In this document: one piece after another, positions 12,801-22,687 of the stretch | Position numbering within the stretch: the stretch's first letter is position 1 | Layout: every line of letters begins with the position of its first letter | Source of the DNA: Lepas anatifera | Lineage: Eukaryota > Arthropoda > Thecostraca > Lepadidae | Assembly (NCBI GenBank): GCA_034440635.1 | Contig: JAOTON010000896.1 | Coordinates: forward strand, 372,001-436,000 | DNA length: 64,000 nt | Direction: 5' to 3' | Made by a program: the position numbers and the translations under genes | The notes under the pieces: generated by a model | Database searches by the model: none | Seen by the model: only the letters and a program-made list of their open reading frames with translations | What the model was told of the DNA's origin: nothing

Positions 12801-15800
12801 ATATGTTTAAGTACCATTTATGGTATCTAACGATCTGAAGTTATGAATATTGGATTTATAAGAGATAGCCTGTTGGCAAGCGACATTGATGTCGACTTCG
12901 ATGCTTTAGATGGGTAGTTTGGGGAACTGCTTGGTTCAGATGGCTGCTTTTGTGTTGGTTTAGAGTTCAGACTTGGACCATCTCCGCCAAGAGGTAACAG
13001 GTCTCCTTCTGTACCCTGTAAGTACAGTGAATGCTGGACCGTGCGATCTGACGGTGCCGTGCCCCCAGGCGGTAAGATGGGCGCCACGGATCACGCGGCG
13101 GTCTGGGTGCCCGACACTGAAGCCAACTGCTGCATGCACTGCAAGAAGAGTCAGTTCACCCTGATCAACCGACGGCACCACTGCAGGTTAGGCGGGACGT
13201 GGCGCTGTGAACTGAGTGGATCCGCGCCGCAGTTCGGCCTGAGAGAAACTTGAATGTCTCCGATGGTATGAATGACTCGTATGGGCTAGATATACAAAAG
13301 GCTCCTCGTACGGCTTTTGTACGTAGGGTGCATTGGTCACATTTTCGTGGTTTTCACTTCATCCGCAGGGTATTGATCACTTAGCAAATCTAAAATGATG
13401 TTTCGCCTTGCAACTTGTTCCTTTATAGTAGGTATTTTGTAGTGGTAATTTGTATGCCACTTAGCTGTCTACACAATCACTAGCTTTCGCACCGTGCTGT
13501 TGAAGCGCCGTGTTCTTCGCTATAGCAGCGTTATCTGCCGGCCTCCGCAGGAAGTGCGGTAACGTGGTGTGCGGGCCCTGCTCCAACAAGAAGTGGGTGC
13601 TGCCCAGTCAGTCGCCGAGGCCGCTGCGCGTGTGTCTCACCTGCTACAACGACCTGAGCCGCGCCAAGGCCGAGCACGGCCGGCCGGCCGACACCAGAGG
13701 TGAGCCGCACCACCCACCCGCCGACTACAGACCCTACTACTCAAAGTCACATGCGGGCTGTCGCCGTTCGCTGCTGGCTGCGCGAATGACTAATGTCCTT
13801 TCGCTCGGTGTGGTTGCCGATAGTCGGTGTGGCTCAGCATGCCGTCAGTTTACTTTGCTATGCAACGTAAGCGTCTTGGTCAAGTGGTTGCTATGCACAC
13901 AATGTGAATAATTGTATTTCCTCTCAACTTGGCGTCCCTATCCCTGTCAATTTTCAGTCTTTCCCGATTTGCTGTCATTACCGTCACTAGTGCTTCAGCT
14001 AATACTGTGGCTCTCTTTAACACCTGTTAGTGACTGTGCTCCCACTAACCGTGTCTACCTGTGAAGTGCGTGCGCGGGGCGCCGAGTCGCTGCCGAGCCC
14101 GGTAGGGGCGCCACCGGCGGGCCGCCACCTTCAGCCGAGGGCCGACACCCTCGGCACGGTGGCCCTCTGGTGGGATAGCTTTGGTGAGCCGGGCGTCTGC
14201 GTGGGACCCAGTGAACTATCATGGAAGTGTATGTGTGGGGCTTGGCGGACCAGCCTGGGAGTGTGTGCCTGTTTGTGTGAGGGGCTTGGCGGTGGACTAG
14301 CCCGGAGCTCGTTTGTGTCTGGGTTCGGCAGACTAGCCCAGAAGCTCCATTCGTGTGTGGGGCTCGGCGGACCAGCCCGGGACTTTGTTTGTGTGAGGGA
14401 TTTGGCGGACTAGCTCGGTAGTGTATGCATGTTTCTGTGTGGGGCCTGGCGGACTATCCCGGTGGTGTGTACATGTTTGTGTGTGGGGCTCATCAGACTA
14501 CTCCAGGAGTCCTTTGTGTGAGGGGCCTGGCGGGCTAGCCTCGAAGTGTGATCATGTTTGTGTTTGGGACTCATCGGACTAGTCCGGGAGTTCGTTTGTG
14601 AGTGGCTCGGCGTACTAGCCCGGGAGTGTTTGTGTGTGGGCCGGGCGGACTAGCGGGGAGTGTGTGGCTCGGGGTGCCTGCTGTCGTCTGGAGTGTGCGC
14701 TTTGTTCAGAGGGCTGGCGAAACTGTGGACTCAGGAGGATAGTTTGGTGCCGTTGGCGTCTGCTCGATGAGCAGGAAAGCATGACCTCAGTGACAGCTCG
14801 CAGCACAAGTGCGAATTGCATACTTGGGTGCCAACCGCCGCGGCAATGTTCCTTTTACTAAGGGTACACCAAAATCCCTGTTTTGTATAGTTAAAAGTCC
14901 AAAATACACCAATCGACAATGATTCTGCCGTCCCACGGAAGAAAAGCGTAAGTCATATTTTTTTCGATTTTGATATTTTGGTAGCATTCGATGCAGAAAG
15001 ACAAGCTGCATCTACTTATCAAATGATTTGACAAAGTTACCTTAATTTTCTTAGTTATATCGTCTTTTCAATTCAGTTCCCGGACTCTGCTAATGTTAAG
15101 CGAAACGGAAAAAGCGCTCTCCTGTAAAACACTCCGAATGTAACATACGCTTTTCCTCCATTGGACGACAGCATTGTCTCCATTTGCTGGAATAAAGAGG
15201 GATATTGTTCTACATTCGCTGAAAATATTCGCTGCACCGGCTTGTACTTTATTCTCCTAATGCATGTTCTTGCTCAAAGATGAGCTCGGGCTTGAAATGT
15301 GCTTTTGTGTTAAAGTGGTTTTCTTTTTTAATTTGGTCTTGTGAGTGAGGTTTTTTCCCTAAGCAGTTCTGGAAGGGGTCGTAATCCCTGGCTCAGATTA
15401 CACTATAATGAAAGCGTGGTCTCGTTTGGTTCGTGGAGAAATACATGCAATTCGGGTATGCTCATTTCCAATTAGTGCAAGTCATATAGCTGTGTTAGTG
15501 CAGACCCAAAGTAGTCCAATTCAAGTTAAAAATAGAGCAAACTGAGCAGAAATTAGTCAGTTTGGTGTGTTTTTTCAACTTGCTCAGCTATTATGTGTGA
15601 ATTACCGCTAGGCTCTCGCCATCGACGTCCTCGGATCCTATCCAGCCCTCATACCAAGCTGTAAACATTCGCCTCACGCAGCACACCTTTCACACCTCCG
15701 TGAAACAGACTGTCAGACTCCTTATCTATATCTGTTTCATATCTGTCTGTTCCTTCCTCTCTGTTTCAGGCATTACCTGATACTAGAGGGCGCTTCTGTG

Positions 15801-16606
15801 CTATAAACCATGCCCGCCCTATGTTCTGTGTTGCAGACATTCGCCCAGTGCAGCTGAGTTCGGTAGACTCAATTATGTTGACTTTGTCCGGCGTTGTTGC
15901 AGACATTCGCCCGGTGCAGCAAGGCTCGGTAGACTCCTCTTCAGACGATTCGGATGATGAGGCAGCCAACGGCAACGGCGCTTCGGCCAACTCAGAGGGC
16001 GAGCCCAACGTGGTAGGTACCGCTCTCCACCTGAGGAACGTGCCTGTCACGCGCGGAGACCTTCTGCGCGCACGACTCGATAGCCTTTATGTTGTATGCG
16101 ACATTCTTACTGTGTCAGAAGTCCAGAATTTGTATTTAATGGAAAAGCGATGCGCGTTATCTTAAATTCGACTGTGTTTTGGAAAACGTTTATTATTGTT
16201 TTTTAATCATCGTTCAATCAAAGTGTCTACAACGCCATTCCGGTCCGTCACAAAGCTGAGGTATTGTGTACGGCCATAAGAAGGCCCCCAGGTCCCCAAA
16301 TGGAGGCTCTTATTGCCTCACGGAGACATATTGGGCGTTTCTTAGGGTTGCCGAGTGATCTTGAGTGTCGATAAGACAATTCTGAGCGATCTTACACTTT
16401 TTCTGGTCGTAGCAATACATCAGGCCCAAACGTGTGATACCAGCTCTAGAGTAGAACTTGTACGTGTGCGCAGTAGCGTTGAGCGCGTGCTGACGCGGCG
16501 GCTTCGCTCACAGACCCAGTTCTACCGGAGGTCGGCGGCCGAGCGCGGTGATGCTCCGGAGGCAGCACAACCCGCCGCTGCTGCTGCCGCCGAGCTGCAG
16601 CACTGA
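3644..16606 (+). CDS. PLEKHF2: Phafin (PH and FYVE domain protein, PLEKHF1/2 / rush hour family), six exons
   Basis: Joined coding exons: 3644-3889, 12544-12733, 13069-13186, 13551-13699, 15903-16012 and 16514-16606. They total 906 nt (301 residues plus stop), with phases that fit at every junction. An N-terminal PH domain (about residues 44-140) ends in the conserved stretch KSFAVYAATAAEKAEWM. The FYVE finger (about 161-221) keeps all signatures: WVPD, RRHHCR, RVC and the paired zinc-binding cysteines. An acidic serine-rich tail follows, as in vertebrate phafins. Known of the family: binds PI3P on endosomes and acts in endosome fusion, receptor trafficking and autophagy/lysosome pathways. 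At 301 residues it is longer than human PLEKHF2 (249), through a slightly longer N-terminus and a long tail. The ATG at 3644 is chosen because conserved sequence (NSEANARRI) starts 15 codons later. The last exon is the least certain. Confidence 0.9.
4681..5003. repeat. Two tandem copies of a ~150-bp unit, each with an (AT)n tract
   Basis: The unit starts TCAAGTAGTGGTGGGG at 4681 and again at 4830. Each copy carries an AT dinucleotide run (about 4731-4755 and 4881-4907), then GCGTGAACTCTA and AGCTCGTTA. The copies differ by many small indels, so the duplication is not recent. Confidence 0.8.
5211..5241. repeat. Perfect 11-bp hairpin
   Basis: GCCGCGTCAGC (5211-5221) and its exact reverse complement (5231-5241) are separated by 9 bases. 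No T-run follows and nothing around it suggests a function. Confidence 0.6.
6071..6524. mobile_element. TTAA-type MITE (454 bp)
   Basis: Both ends are TTAA followed inward by a terminal inverted repeat close to AGGGAATGTGGCACC (right end as the inverse). A TTAA target with TIRs and no coding capacity fits a non-autonomous piggyBac-like element. A second copy is at 18645-19547. Shared internal landmarks are CATGATTTCTCTGAAAAATG, GCTTCAAGGGCTTC, a GTGACGTCAGC motif and TACCGGGTTTTCCG. Confidence 0.8.
6540..6572. repeat. Perfect 11-bp G/C-rich hairpin
   Basis: GGGGAAGGGGT (6540-6550) pairs exactly with ACCCCTTCCCC (6562-6572) across an 11-base loop. It sits 15 bp beyond the MITE end, and I assign no role. 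Confidence 0.55.
7575..7663. repeat. GAGTCG-type repeat, copy 1
   Basis: Irregular iterations of GGAGTCG with an inverted CCGACTCC partner near 7650. The same motif family recurs at 8136-8212, 43383-43650 and 56159-56340. Confidence 0.6.
8136..8212. repeat. GAGTCG-type repeat, copy 2
   Basis: Three to four perfect GAGTCG units, a short T-run, then GGCCGGAGTCGGAGTCGAT and an inverted CCGACTCC. The layout matches the copy at 7575-7663, suggesting one dispersed element rather than two independent microsatellites. Confidence 0.6.
9612..9790. repeat. Degenerate GC-rich tandem duplication
   Basis: A segment with CATCTCTGGCTTCGG at about 9620 is repeated about 108 bp later as CATCTCTGGCCTCGG. Both are followed by similar CTTCGCCG and GAGCGCG strings. 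Several frames are open here because of composition, and I see no protein family. Confidence 0.5.
10086..10262 (+). mobile_element. tRNA-derived SINE-like element
   Basis: The head resembles a tRNA promoter: GGTGTAGCAGTTAGCACGC looks like an A box and GTTCGACCCGGG like a B box, but an anticodon arm is missing. The tail string ATGACCCTGGCAGTTGG followed by GTCGATAAGCC recurs at 56350-56384 with GTCGTTAAACC, so it is a dispersed SINE tail. Exact ends are uncertain. Confidence 0.5.
12094..12175. repeat. Inverted repeat (12-bp arms) in phafin intron 1
   Basis: CTTGATACAGCC at 12094-12105 and its reverse complement at 12164-12175, about 58 bp apart, with partial extension outward (CATG on both sides). 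It may be a small palindromic MITE; no duplication of the target is clear. Confidence 0.45.
12544..12733 (+). CDS. PLEKHF2: Phafin exon 2 (PH domain, second half)
   Basis: Acceptor GTGTGTGCCGCAG, donor GTGAGT, phase 1 exit. It encodes the rest of the PH domain with the typical C-terminal helix (EKAEWMAHINKCVDDLL). The 63 codons align without gaps to the human paralogue. Confidence 0.92.
13069..13186 (+). CDS. PLEKHF2: Phafin exon 3 (start of FYVE finger)
   Basis: Acceptor TGCCCCCAG, donor GTTAGG. It carries the WVPD motif, the first zinc-binding cysteine pair and NRRHHCR of the FYVE basic patch, which contacts the PI3P headgroup in this family. Confidence 0.92.
13551..13699 (+). CDS. PLEKHF2: Phafin exon 4 (rest of FYVE finger)
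   Basis: Acceptor GCCTCCGCAG, donor GTGAGC. It encodes KCGNVVCGPC and the RVC motif with the last zinc ligands (LRVCLTCY), then the start of the variable linker. Confidence 0.92.
14225..14680 (+). repeat. Intronic minisatellite (~45-55-bp units)
   Basis: About ten degenerate copies of a unit reading roughly GGGGCTCGGCGGACTAGCCC then a GTTTGTGTG stretch, inside phafin intron 4. Unit lengths vary. The frame at 14030-14413 is a by-product of the repeat. Confidence 0.75.
15831..15902 (+). repeat. 66-bp tandem duplication creating twin 3' splice sites
   Basis: The acceptor and first bases of exon 5 (TTGCAG followed by ACATTCGCCC, then GGTAGACTC) occur twice, at 15831 and 15897. The period of 66 bp is a multiple of 3 and there is no stop between the copies. 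The unit therefore works either as intron or as 22 extra codons. Confidence 0.85.
15903..16012 (+). CDS. PLEKHF2: Phafin exon 5 (acidic tail), with duplicated acceptor upstream
   Basis: Acceptor GTTGTTGCAG at 15893-15902, donor GTAGGT at 16013. It encodes a serine/aspartate-rich stretch (SSSDDSDDEAANG) like the acidic tail of other phafins. A second acceptor of the same sequence type ends at 15836, exactly 66 bp earlier. Using it would add 22 residues in frame. Confidence 0.8.
16514..16606 (+). CDS. PLEKHF2: Phafin exon 6 (C-terminus, tentative)
   Basis: Acceptor CGCTCACAG, phase 0 entry. It encodes TQFYRR, an alanine-rich run and a TGA at 16604-16606. The phase matches exon 5 and base composition is as GC-rich as the other exons, but this part is not conserved enough to be certain. 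Confidence 0.6.
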   Translation, partial: TQFYRRSAAERGDAPEAAQPAAAAAAELQH

Positions 16607-18644
16607 CCGGACACTCAGCACCGCCGCCCTCCCCGGCGACTGACACCCATTCCACCCGCAGACACCGTCGGATATGGCTATCGGAGATGGACGTGTGTAG
16701 ACGTTAGAAGGTGGGAGGTGGTACCGCGGTACACCTCCTGTTGGTTGTGTTGTACCCACCCCTTCCGCTCCTGGGACAGGGCTTGTATGGGGATGAGGGC
16801 AGGGCTGACGACAGCTCCCTGACCGGTGCCTTCACATGTGATGTTGATCTGAGCTCCTTGTGTACTTCCTACGGCCGTTAAATATAACCAGAATGTGGGA
16901 ACGCCCCACGCGCCTGTTCCGATCAGAGCGCGTGCTGGGTTCTGAGCAGGGAAGCGGTGCGGTGAAGTCAGTGTTATTTGTCATTAAAGGCTGCGGTCGG
17001 CGTTGAACACGAGCCGTGCGCGGCCGCATCCGGCCGTCACTGAGCGTGGTGTCGCATACATCGAGACGAGTAGCTGCTAGACGCGCTCTTACACTGGTGG
17101 AGGCGCTCACGGGAACACTGCATGGACGTCAGCCGGGCGTACTTCAACTACTGCTTCCATTGTCCCTCACTCTTGCGGAGGTTTGTAGCGATGTGCACGT
17201 GGGGGGGGAGACTGAAGGTAAATTTGGAGCTGCAGTTTGCACCAGTTCGAATCTATCAGGACCTCACTGAACTTATCCACGCATGCTGTGAGCGTTCCGT
17301 TGAAGAAGTTGTGCTTCCCAGACTGTGGACGCAGTGTATGATGTGATCTATAACGTGACCAGTTAAGCCTTGCCTGACAGCGCATACCAACCAATGTGTG
17401 AGAGCTCTAAAATGTCGAGTGTTGAGTTTGGCATGTTCTTGTTGATTGTTACCGCCGGTGATTTAGGACGTTCCAATGTGAAAAGACACGGTGCGCGATG
17501 CTAGGGGTTCCGGCGCCGAGCAAAGTTGCCTGGATGCCACGAGAGGTCTGAAGAATTTCCCTCGCATTCGGGAAGTTGCATTTTGTGTGAACGATTGAGA
17601 ATGCGATCATGTTTAGCGTATGATTAGACGCGAGCGGTAGGCCATAGAATAGAATATATTCGTCCTCGACCGCTGAAATTCAGCGTTCGGTCCTTCGATA
17701 AAAATATACTTTTAAATAAAACTTATATCTGTTAATTGCAAACATGAGGCAGTGCTTCAGGGCCAATCGTCCCCTAGCGATGTCCAAAGACATGTTCGGG
17801 CAAATCGTCCCGAATGTCAGCAACACTGCTTCAGGTGTAGCAGGGTATATATACTATCTATTTCGAAGTGTGGATCACAGCCTTGGAGTAGTCAGGCATG
17901 AATCTCAACACGTAGGTCACAACAATACAGCGGCAATAAATACCCACAATAAGACAGATTCGTAAAACGTACATCACAAGCAGCTGCTGATAAATAGCAT
18001 GAAGTTTAAGACCTACATTGAAACATCGCGCCAACGACACCTAGGCTGCCCTGCAGTTGTACCGCAGCGTTAAAAACAGACGTTTTAACCACACACCTCA
18101 AAGGTCTAGACTCGGCGTGGTTCGGCAACCGAGACCCATCGTCACCAATTACACCACCAGGCCTTGGGAGGAGGGATAGGCTTCTCCCTGAGGTCGTCTG
18201 GTGGCAATTTTCGGGACTTCATCCGAAGCAGCGCCGCTGGGGCACGCAGCCGGTGGCGAGACAGCAAGCTGAAGTATCGATTCAGCACGCTAGATGGCAG
18301 GGGGATTGACATATCGTTGACGAGTCGGAACGTCTCCCGCGCAGATCGGACGTCCTCGATCAGACCTGCCGGCGCAGGCCGCGTCAGACCGACCCGACTG
18401 ACTACACGAAACCAACATCACCAAATCGCACCACAGACCCAGCCGGGTACAGCTGCATCTAACGCGTTCATCTGCTGTCTTGGTTTCAATGTGAAAACCC
18501 AGCTGTCTGCTTCGGCGCCAGGTGGCTCAGAGGGAAGGAGTTGGCTTTCGACAAAATAAATCAAGCCAACCTGCCGAATGCACTTCAAGATAGAAGGCGA
18601 AGCAATGGTATAAATGAACCAGAAGAGTTCCACCAGTTAAGCAG
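16607..18644. other. 3' flank of the phafin gene, no further gene recognised
   Basis: Probably holds the phafin 3' UTR. Candidate polyadenylation signals are ATTAAA at 16982-16987 and AATAAA at 17715-17720, with no way to choose between them from sequence. A 131-codon frame at 18164-18559 has no recognisable motif. Confidence 0.4.
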
Positions 18645-19547
18645 TTACAGGGAATGTGGCACCTTAGTCGATTCCTGTAATCTAGTGAAATTAGGCCTAC
18701 TTTTAGCCAAGAATAATGAAACCACTCATGATTTCTCTGAAAAATGTACAGTAGGCTCGATATTTTGTTTTAAAAAATACTCCTCTAGAAAAATAAATAA
18801 ATATCAGCCTGTGGATGACGTCACGATCTGGTAACCACTACTTGAAACGCTTCAAGGGCTTCGATTGGCTGATGCTCATCGTGACGTCAGCATATGTCGT
18901 CACACCAGTAACTCACAACAATGACCGCCCTGCGACGGGCTGATGGGGGGGGCTGGTGTCAGGTAGATTTTAGTTTTTTTCTACGGAAATATCGAGTTCC
19001 AAGACAACTGAAATATGGAGTACCGGGTTTTCCGACTTGCTTTACAACTTGGCTATCTCGGTTTAAGGGTGCGTTCTTTGAAATATTCCAGCGTGGAATT
19101 CCAGGAATAGTGACGTCACAGCCGTTCTTTGAAACTTTTCCCGGGACTCCACGTGGAATATTCCACCATTCCGCGCGGAACGGTGGGAATAGAAAAAAGC
19201 AGTCCCGCTCAAGATGGCGGCGCCCATGGATGAATTTCGTAACAGTAAGTTCGTGGACTTCGAATATTGATCTGCTTGAAAGGTCCACTATATGCTTTTG
19301 CAGGATAATCGGAACCTAATAATAACACCTAAATGAAGGTAAATGAAAGATTTGTGCGTGCACAAGTCAAAATAAATAATGAGACTGTCACACCTCGCCA
19401 TTTACGCCGCATTCCGGCCTCGTTCAAGAACGTTCCACAGCTGGAATCCGGAGAATATCACGACGTCACAACCCCTGGAATTCCACCTCGGAATAATTCA
19501 AAGAACGCAGCCAAAATCACGTTCTGAAGGTGCCACATTCCCTTTAA
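18645..19547. mobile_element. Second copy of the TTAA MITE, split by a nested MITE
   Basis: The left end reads TTACAGGGAATGTGGCACC (target mutated from TTAA) and the right end GGTGCCACATTCCCTTTAA. The body matches 6071-6524 in the same order. The copy is interrupted near its right end by foreign DNA at 19077-19512, after which the shared AAAATCACGTT...GGTGCC end resumes. Confidence 0.78.
19077..19512. mobile_element. Nested MITE (436 bp) with ~22-bp TIRs
   Basis: The left end GGGTGCGTTCTTTGAA and the right end, whose reverse complement starts GGCTGCGTTCTTTGAA, define TIRs extending to TATTCC. It is absent from the sister MITE at 6071-6524, which marks it as an insertion. The target duplication is too short or decayed to define. 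Midway, CAAGATGGCGGC (19210-19221) leads into a short frame beginning MAAPMDEFRN that stops at a GTAAGT donor. Confidence 0.75.
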
Positions 19548-19698
19548 GGGAATTCAGACCTTCAACGAATCCCCTTTACGGTCAACGACTTCCACTTCCA
19601 CATATAATTCAATGGAAGAAGCATGCCACAGCGAACTTCTAACACGGAAAAGGGCATTGATAGCTCCCACCTAATCAAACCACCAACACACTGACAGA

Positions 19699-20013
19699 TC
19701 AGCTGCCCATCGTCTCACTCTGCTCACACTGGAAGTCGAGCAGAGCTCCGAACACCAACGGGTAGAGCCCGGTCTCGCCCACGGCCAGCACGTGCTCGGG
19801 CAATCGGCGCAGCAGCTCGTGGTGGCCCGCCAGCTGCGCCGCCTCCACCGTGGCCAGCAGGTAGGGCGGCAGCAGGGGTCGCGCCGCCGGCGCCGCCGTC
19901 AGCAGCCGGCGGCCGGCCTGCTGCCAGCCGTGCTGCTCGCTGGAGACGCAGCGCTGCCAGGCCGAGAGCAGGAGGTGCGGCGAGCGGCGCTCAGCCGCCG
20001 CCAGCGCCGCCTT
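19699..20013 (-). CDS. Unknown - strand gene, last exon
   Basis: 104 codons plus TGA. It begins KAALAAAERR and ends in a TMGS tail. The helical, leucine-rich character continues from the middle exon. No polyadenylation signal is obvious downstream. Confidence 0.6.
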   Translation of the reverse strand, partial: KAALAAAERRSPHLLLSAWQRCVSSEQHGWQQAGRRLLTAAPAARPLLPPYLLATVEAAQLAGHHELLRRLPEHVLAVGETGLYPLVFGALLDFQCEQSETMGS

Positions 20014-21330
20014 CTGCAGACCAGGTATCGAGGTCAGAAAACAGCATCCCACGTAAAACAGGATCCCACGTATCATCCGAAAGAGGACCCCAAACCTACC
20101 TTACAAACATATAACATATATTGATATATTCCATATATAACTAATTTAAAGGCAGCAAAGCACCTGAAACTTTGACTAACTGCGTTTTCGTCCACATGCC
20201 TATGAAATGAATCCTCACATCTATGCATATCAAGCCCCCGACATGTCCTACGAACGGTTCTATATGGAGTGGCTCACCTCGATGTGCGGCAGCGCCTCAT
20301 TGACACCGTGCTCGGCGGCGAGACAACAGCAGACGGCGGCGCGTCGCAGCATCACCTGCTGCCAGATGCCATCCTCCCTGCCCACGTACCGCAGCAACAG
20401 CGCCACCGCCGCCTCAAACCGGCCGCGCCGCCAGAGCAGTTCCAGGCGGGCCGGCAGCAGCTGCTGCAGCGCCTGGTACCCGGCAGGGTACAGCTGCGCC
20501 GCCAGTCTGCGACACCGCTCCAACGCAGCTGAGTCGGCCCGTCTGGCAGCTGCCTCGGCCAGCTCACAGAGCACCGCCAGCGGCGGCCCACTCTCACAGT
20601 CAGCCATGACCTGCGCGGTGGCCAGGGCCTCCGTCAACCGGCCGCCACAGATGGCGCTGCGGAGCTCCGCCAGGTGGCCAGGGTCGGCGGCGGGGCGGCG
20701 GCGCTGCTCCGGCGGCAGGGGGAGGCACCGCCGGCGCCGGCAGCAGTGTCACGCGCTCACAGTGGGCGGCCACCTCCGCGTCCCACGGGATCACCGGCGG
20801 CGGCGGCGGGGGACCTACCCCGTCACCGATGAAAGTACGGCAGTGTCTGCTGCTTCCGAGGTCGGCCCTGGACCGTGACAAACGGCAGCTATAGCTCTGT
20901 GCGTGCCAGGAGCAGCTGGCGCTGGAAGTTGCTCCATTACTGCCTCTAACGTCTAGTCTCTGGCTGAGATCTTCACATGAGTTGTTTTTTAATCTTGAAT
21001 TTATACACATTGTTCTGCAGCCTGACACATCAACTTCTGATAACGAACGTGGGTGTACAATTTCAGGCTCAAATGAAGAATATTCTCCATCTTCTTTGTC
21101 ACCACCAATTTGTCTTGAACCACCCTCAATCCTCGTATTCTCATAAAGGTCCAGATTATTTGATTCTTCGGCACCTTCTAGCGTTAAGTGTACAGCTGGT
21201 GCCGATTTAGTAGTAAATGGGAAACACTGCAAAGCTCCTCCCAGAACAACTATCCTCAAGTTCGCTCTACATTGAATGGAACAAGCTCTTGTTACTGCCA
21301 TCGTCATACAATCATTAAAATGGGAAGACT
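19699..21330 (-). CDS. Alanine/arginine-rich helical protein of unknown family, three 3' exons (5' partial)
   Basis: Exons on the - strand are 21330-20819, 20703-20278 and 20013-19699, with stop at 19701-19699. Acceptors are TGTGTTTCAG, GGAGCAG and GGTCTGCAG; donors are GTAGGT and GTGAGC. Phases fit throughout, giving about 416 residues without the missing N-terminus. The first exon is hydrophilic and serine-rich, probably disordered. The other two are packed with amphipathic helices (for example LAELRSAICGG, RLELLWRRGRFEAAVALL, LLPPYLLATVEAAQLAG) resembling alpha-solenoid (TPR/PPR-like) proteins. I do not recognise the family. The open phase-2 start at 21330 implies upstream exons, which I could not find. 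Confidence 0.6.
20278..20703 (-). CDS. Unknown - strand gene, middle exon
   Basis: 142 codons, GC-rich, helical. A frame change between this exon and the upstream one is explained by a 115-bp intron (20818-20704), so no frameshift mutation is needed. It exits at GAG before GTGAGC. Confidence 0.6.
20819..21330 (-). CDS. Unknown - strand gene, first visible exon
   Basis: The acceptor TTTGTGTTTCAG sits at 21331 onward and the exon is open for its whole length. It could instead start at the ATG at 21307. Base composition is lower in GC than the next two exons and the product is hydrophilic. It ends GGTGACGGG before GTAGGT. Confidence 0.5.
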
Positions 21331-21462
21331 CTGAAACACAAACATTATATTTATTAATTCTACCTCATCAGGTTATCCAGCAATTTTTATTTAGGTATTT
21401 CTGGCCTGAAAAACATGAGTACATGCAATAGTTTGTGCAAAGCATATACTAAGTGCATCTAT

Positions 21463-21993
<531 letters not shown>

Positions 21994-22233
21994 TAAAGTG
22001 TGTAAGCAACTGGAAACCCTCTGTTGATTCAACAAATATAATGGTCATTTAAAATTTTTACGGAAGTACCTAAGCTTTTGATCAGCACATAAATTACTTT
22101 TTTGTCCACATTTCAAACATATTCATTATGAGTGAGTTACCGTCTTGAGAGAGAATGTAAAAACACAGTGGCATATTCCCATACTTTCATCAATCCAGTA
22201 ACAAACTACCTAAATACACATATTTGGACTAGT

Positions 22234-22585
22234 TTCGATATATTACAATATCATCATCAGTGATATAAATGAAAAACCTACATAAGGAGCAGAGCAGAGC
22301 ATCACAATACAGGTGTTGATTGAAGAATTCTCGAGTCTCTCTCTATAGCTAAAAATAAGCCTAGGTTGAACTCAATGTCTTTGGCTTTCCCTCTCCAAAT
22401 CTTTCTATAGCCAGTACCTTGAACATATATGTGTGTGTTTGTTAGTGTCTTACATTTTTAGCAATTATCCATAAACTGCGCCTTTGGCCTTCTTGTCTTC
22501 TGCTCTGCTCCTTACTTAGGTTTTTCATTTATATCGCTGATGATGATATTATAATATATTGAAACCTGTCAGCATGTTGACTTAG
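22234..22585. repeat. Long inverted repeat, ~75-bp arms
   Basis: The left arm (about 22234-22312) and the right arm (about 22500-22585) are inverted copies with few mismatches. They share AATATCATCATCAG, GATATAAATGAAAAACCTA and AAGGAGCAGAGCAGA. The spacer is about 190 bp. Each arm, read outward, holds CTGATGA, a short palindrome and GAAAC. The arrangement suits a fold-back or Penelope-type terminal repeat; assignment is inference. Confidence 0.7.
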
Positions 22586-22618
22586 GTGTCTTTATTAATT
22601 GTTAATCTCATACTTTTA

Positions 22619-22621
<3 letters not shown>

Positions 22622-22685
<64 letters not shown>
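22622..22685. repeat. (TA)n microsatellite, about 32 units
   Basis: Uninterrupted TA dinucleotides, 36 bp beyond the long inverted repeat. Confidence 0.95.

Positions 22686-22686
<1 letters not shown>

Positions 22687-22687
<1 letters not shown>

Noticed and set aside
20700..20820. Apparent frameshift in the - strand gene
   Set aside because: A 115-bp intron with GTAGGT donor and GAGCAG acceptor joins the two frames in phase.
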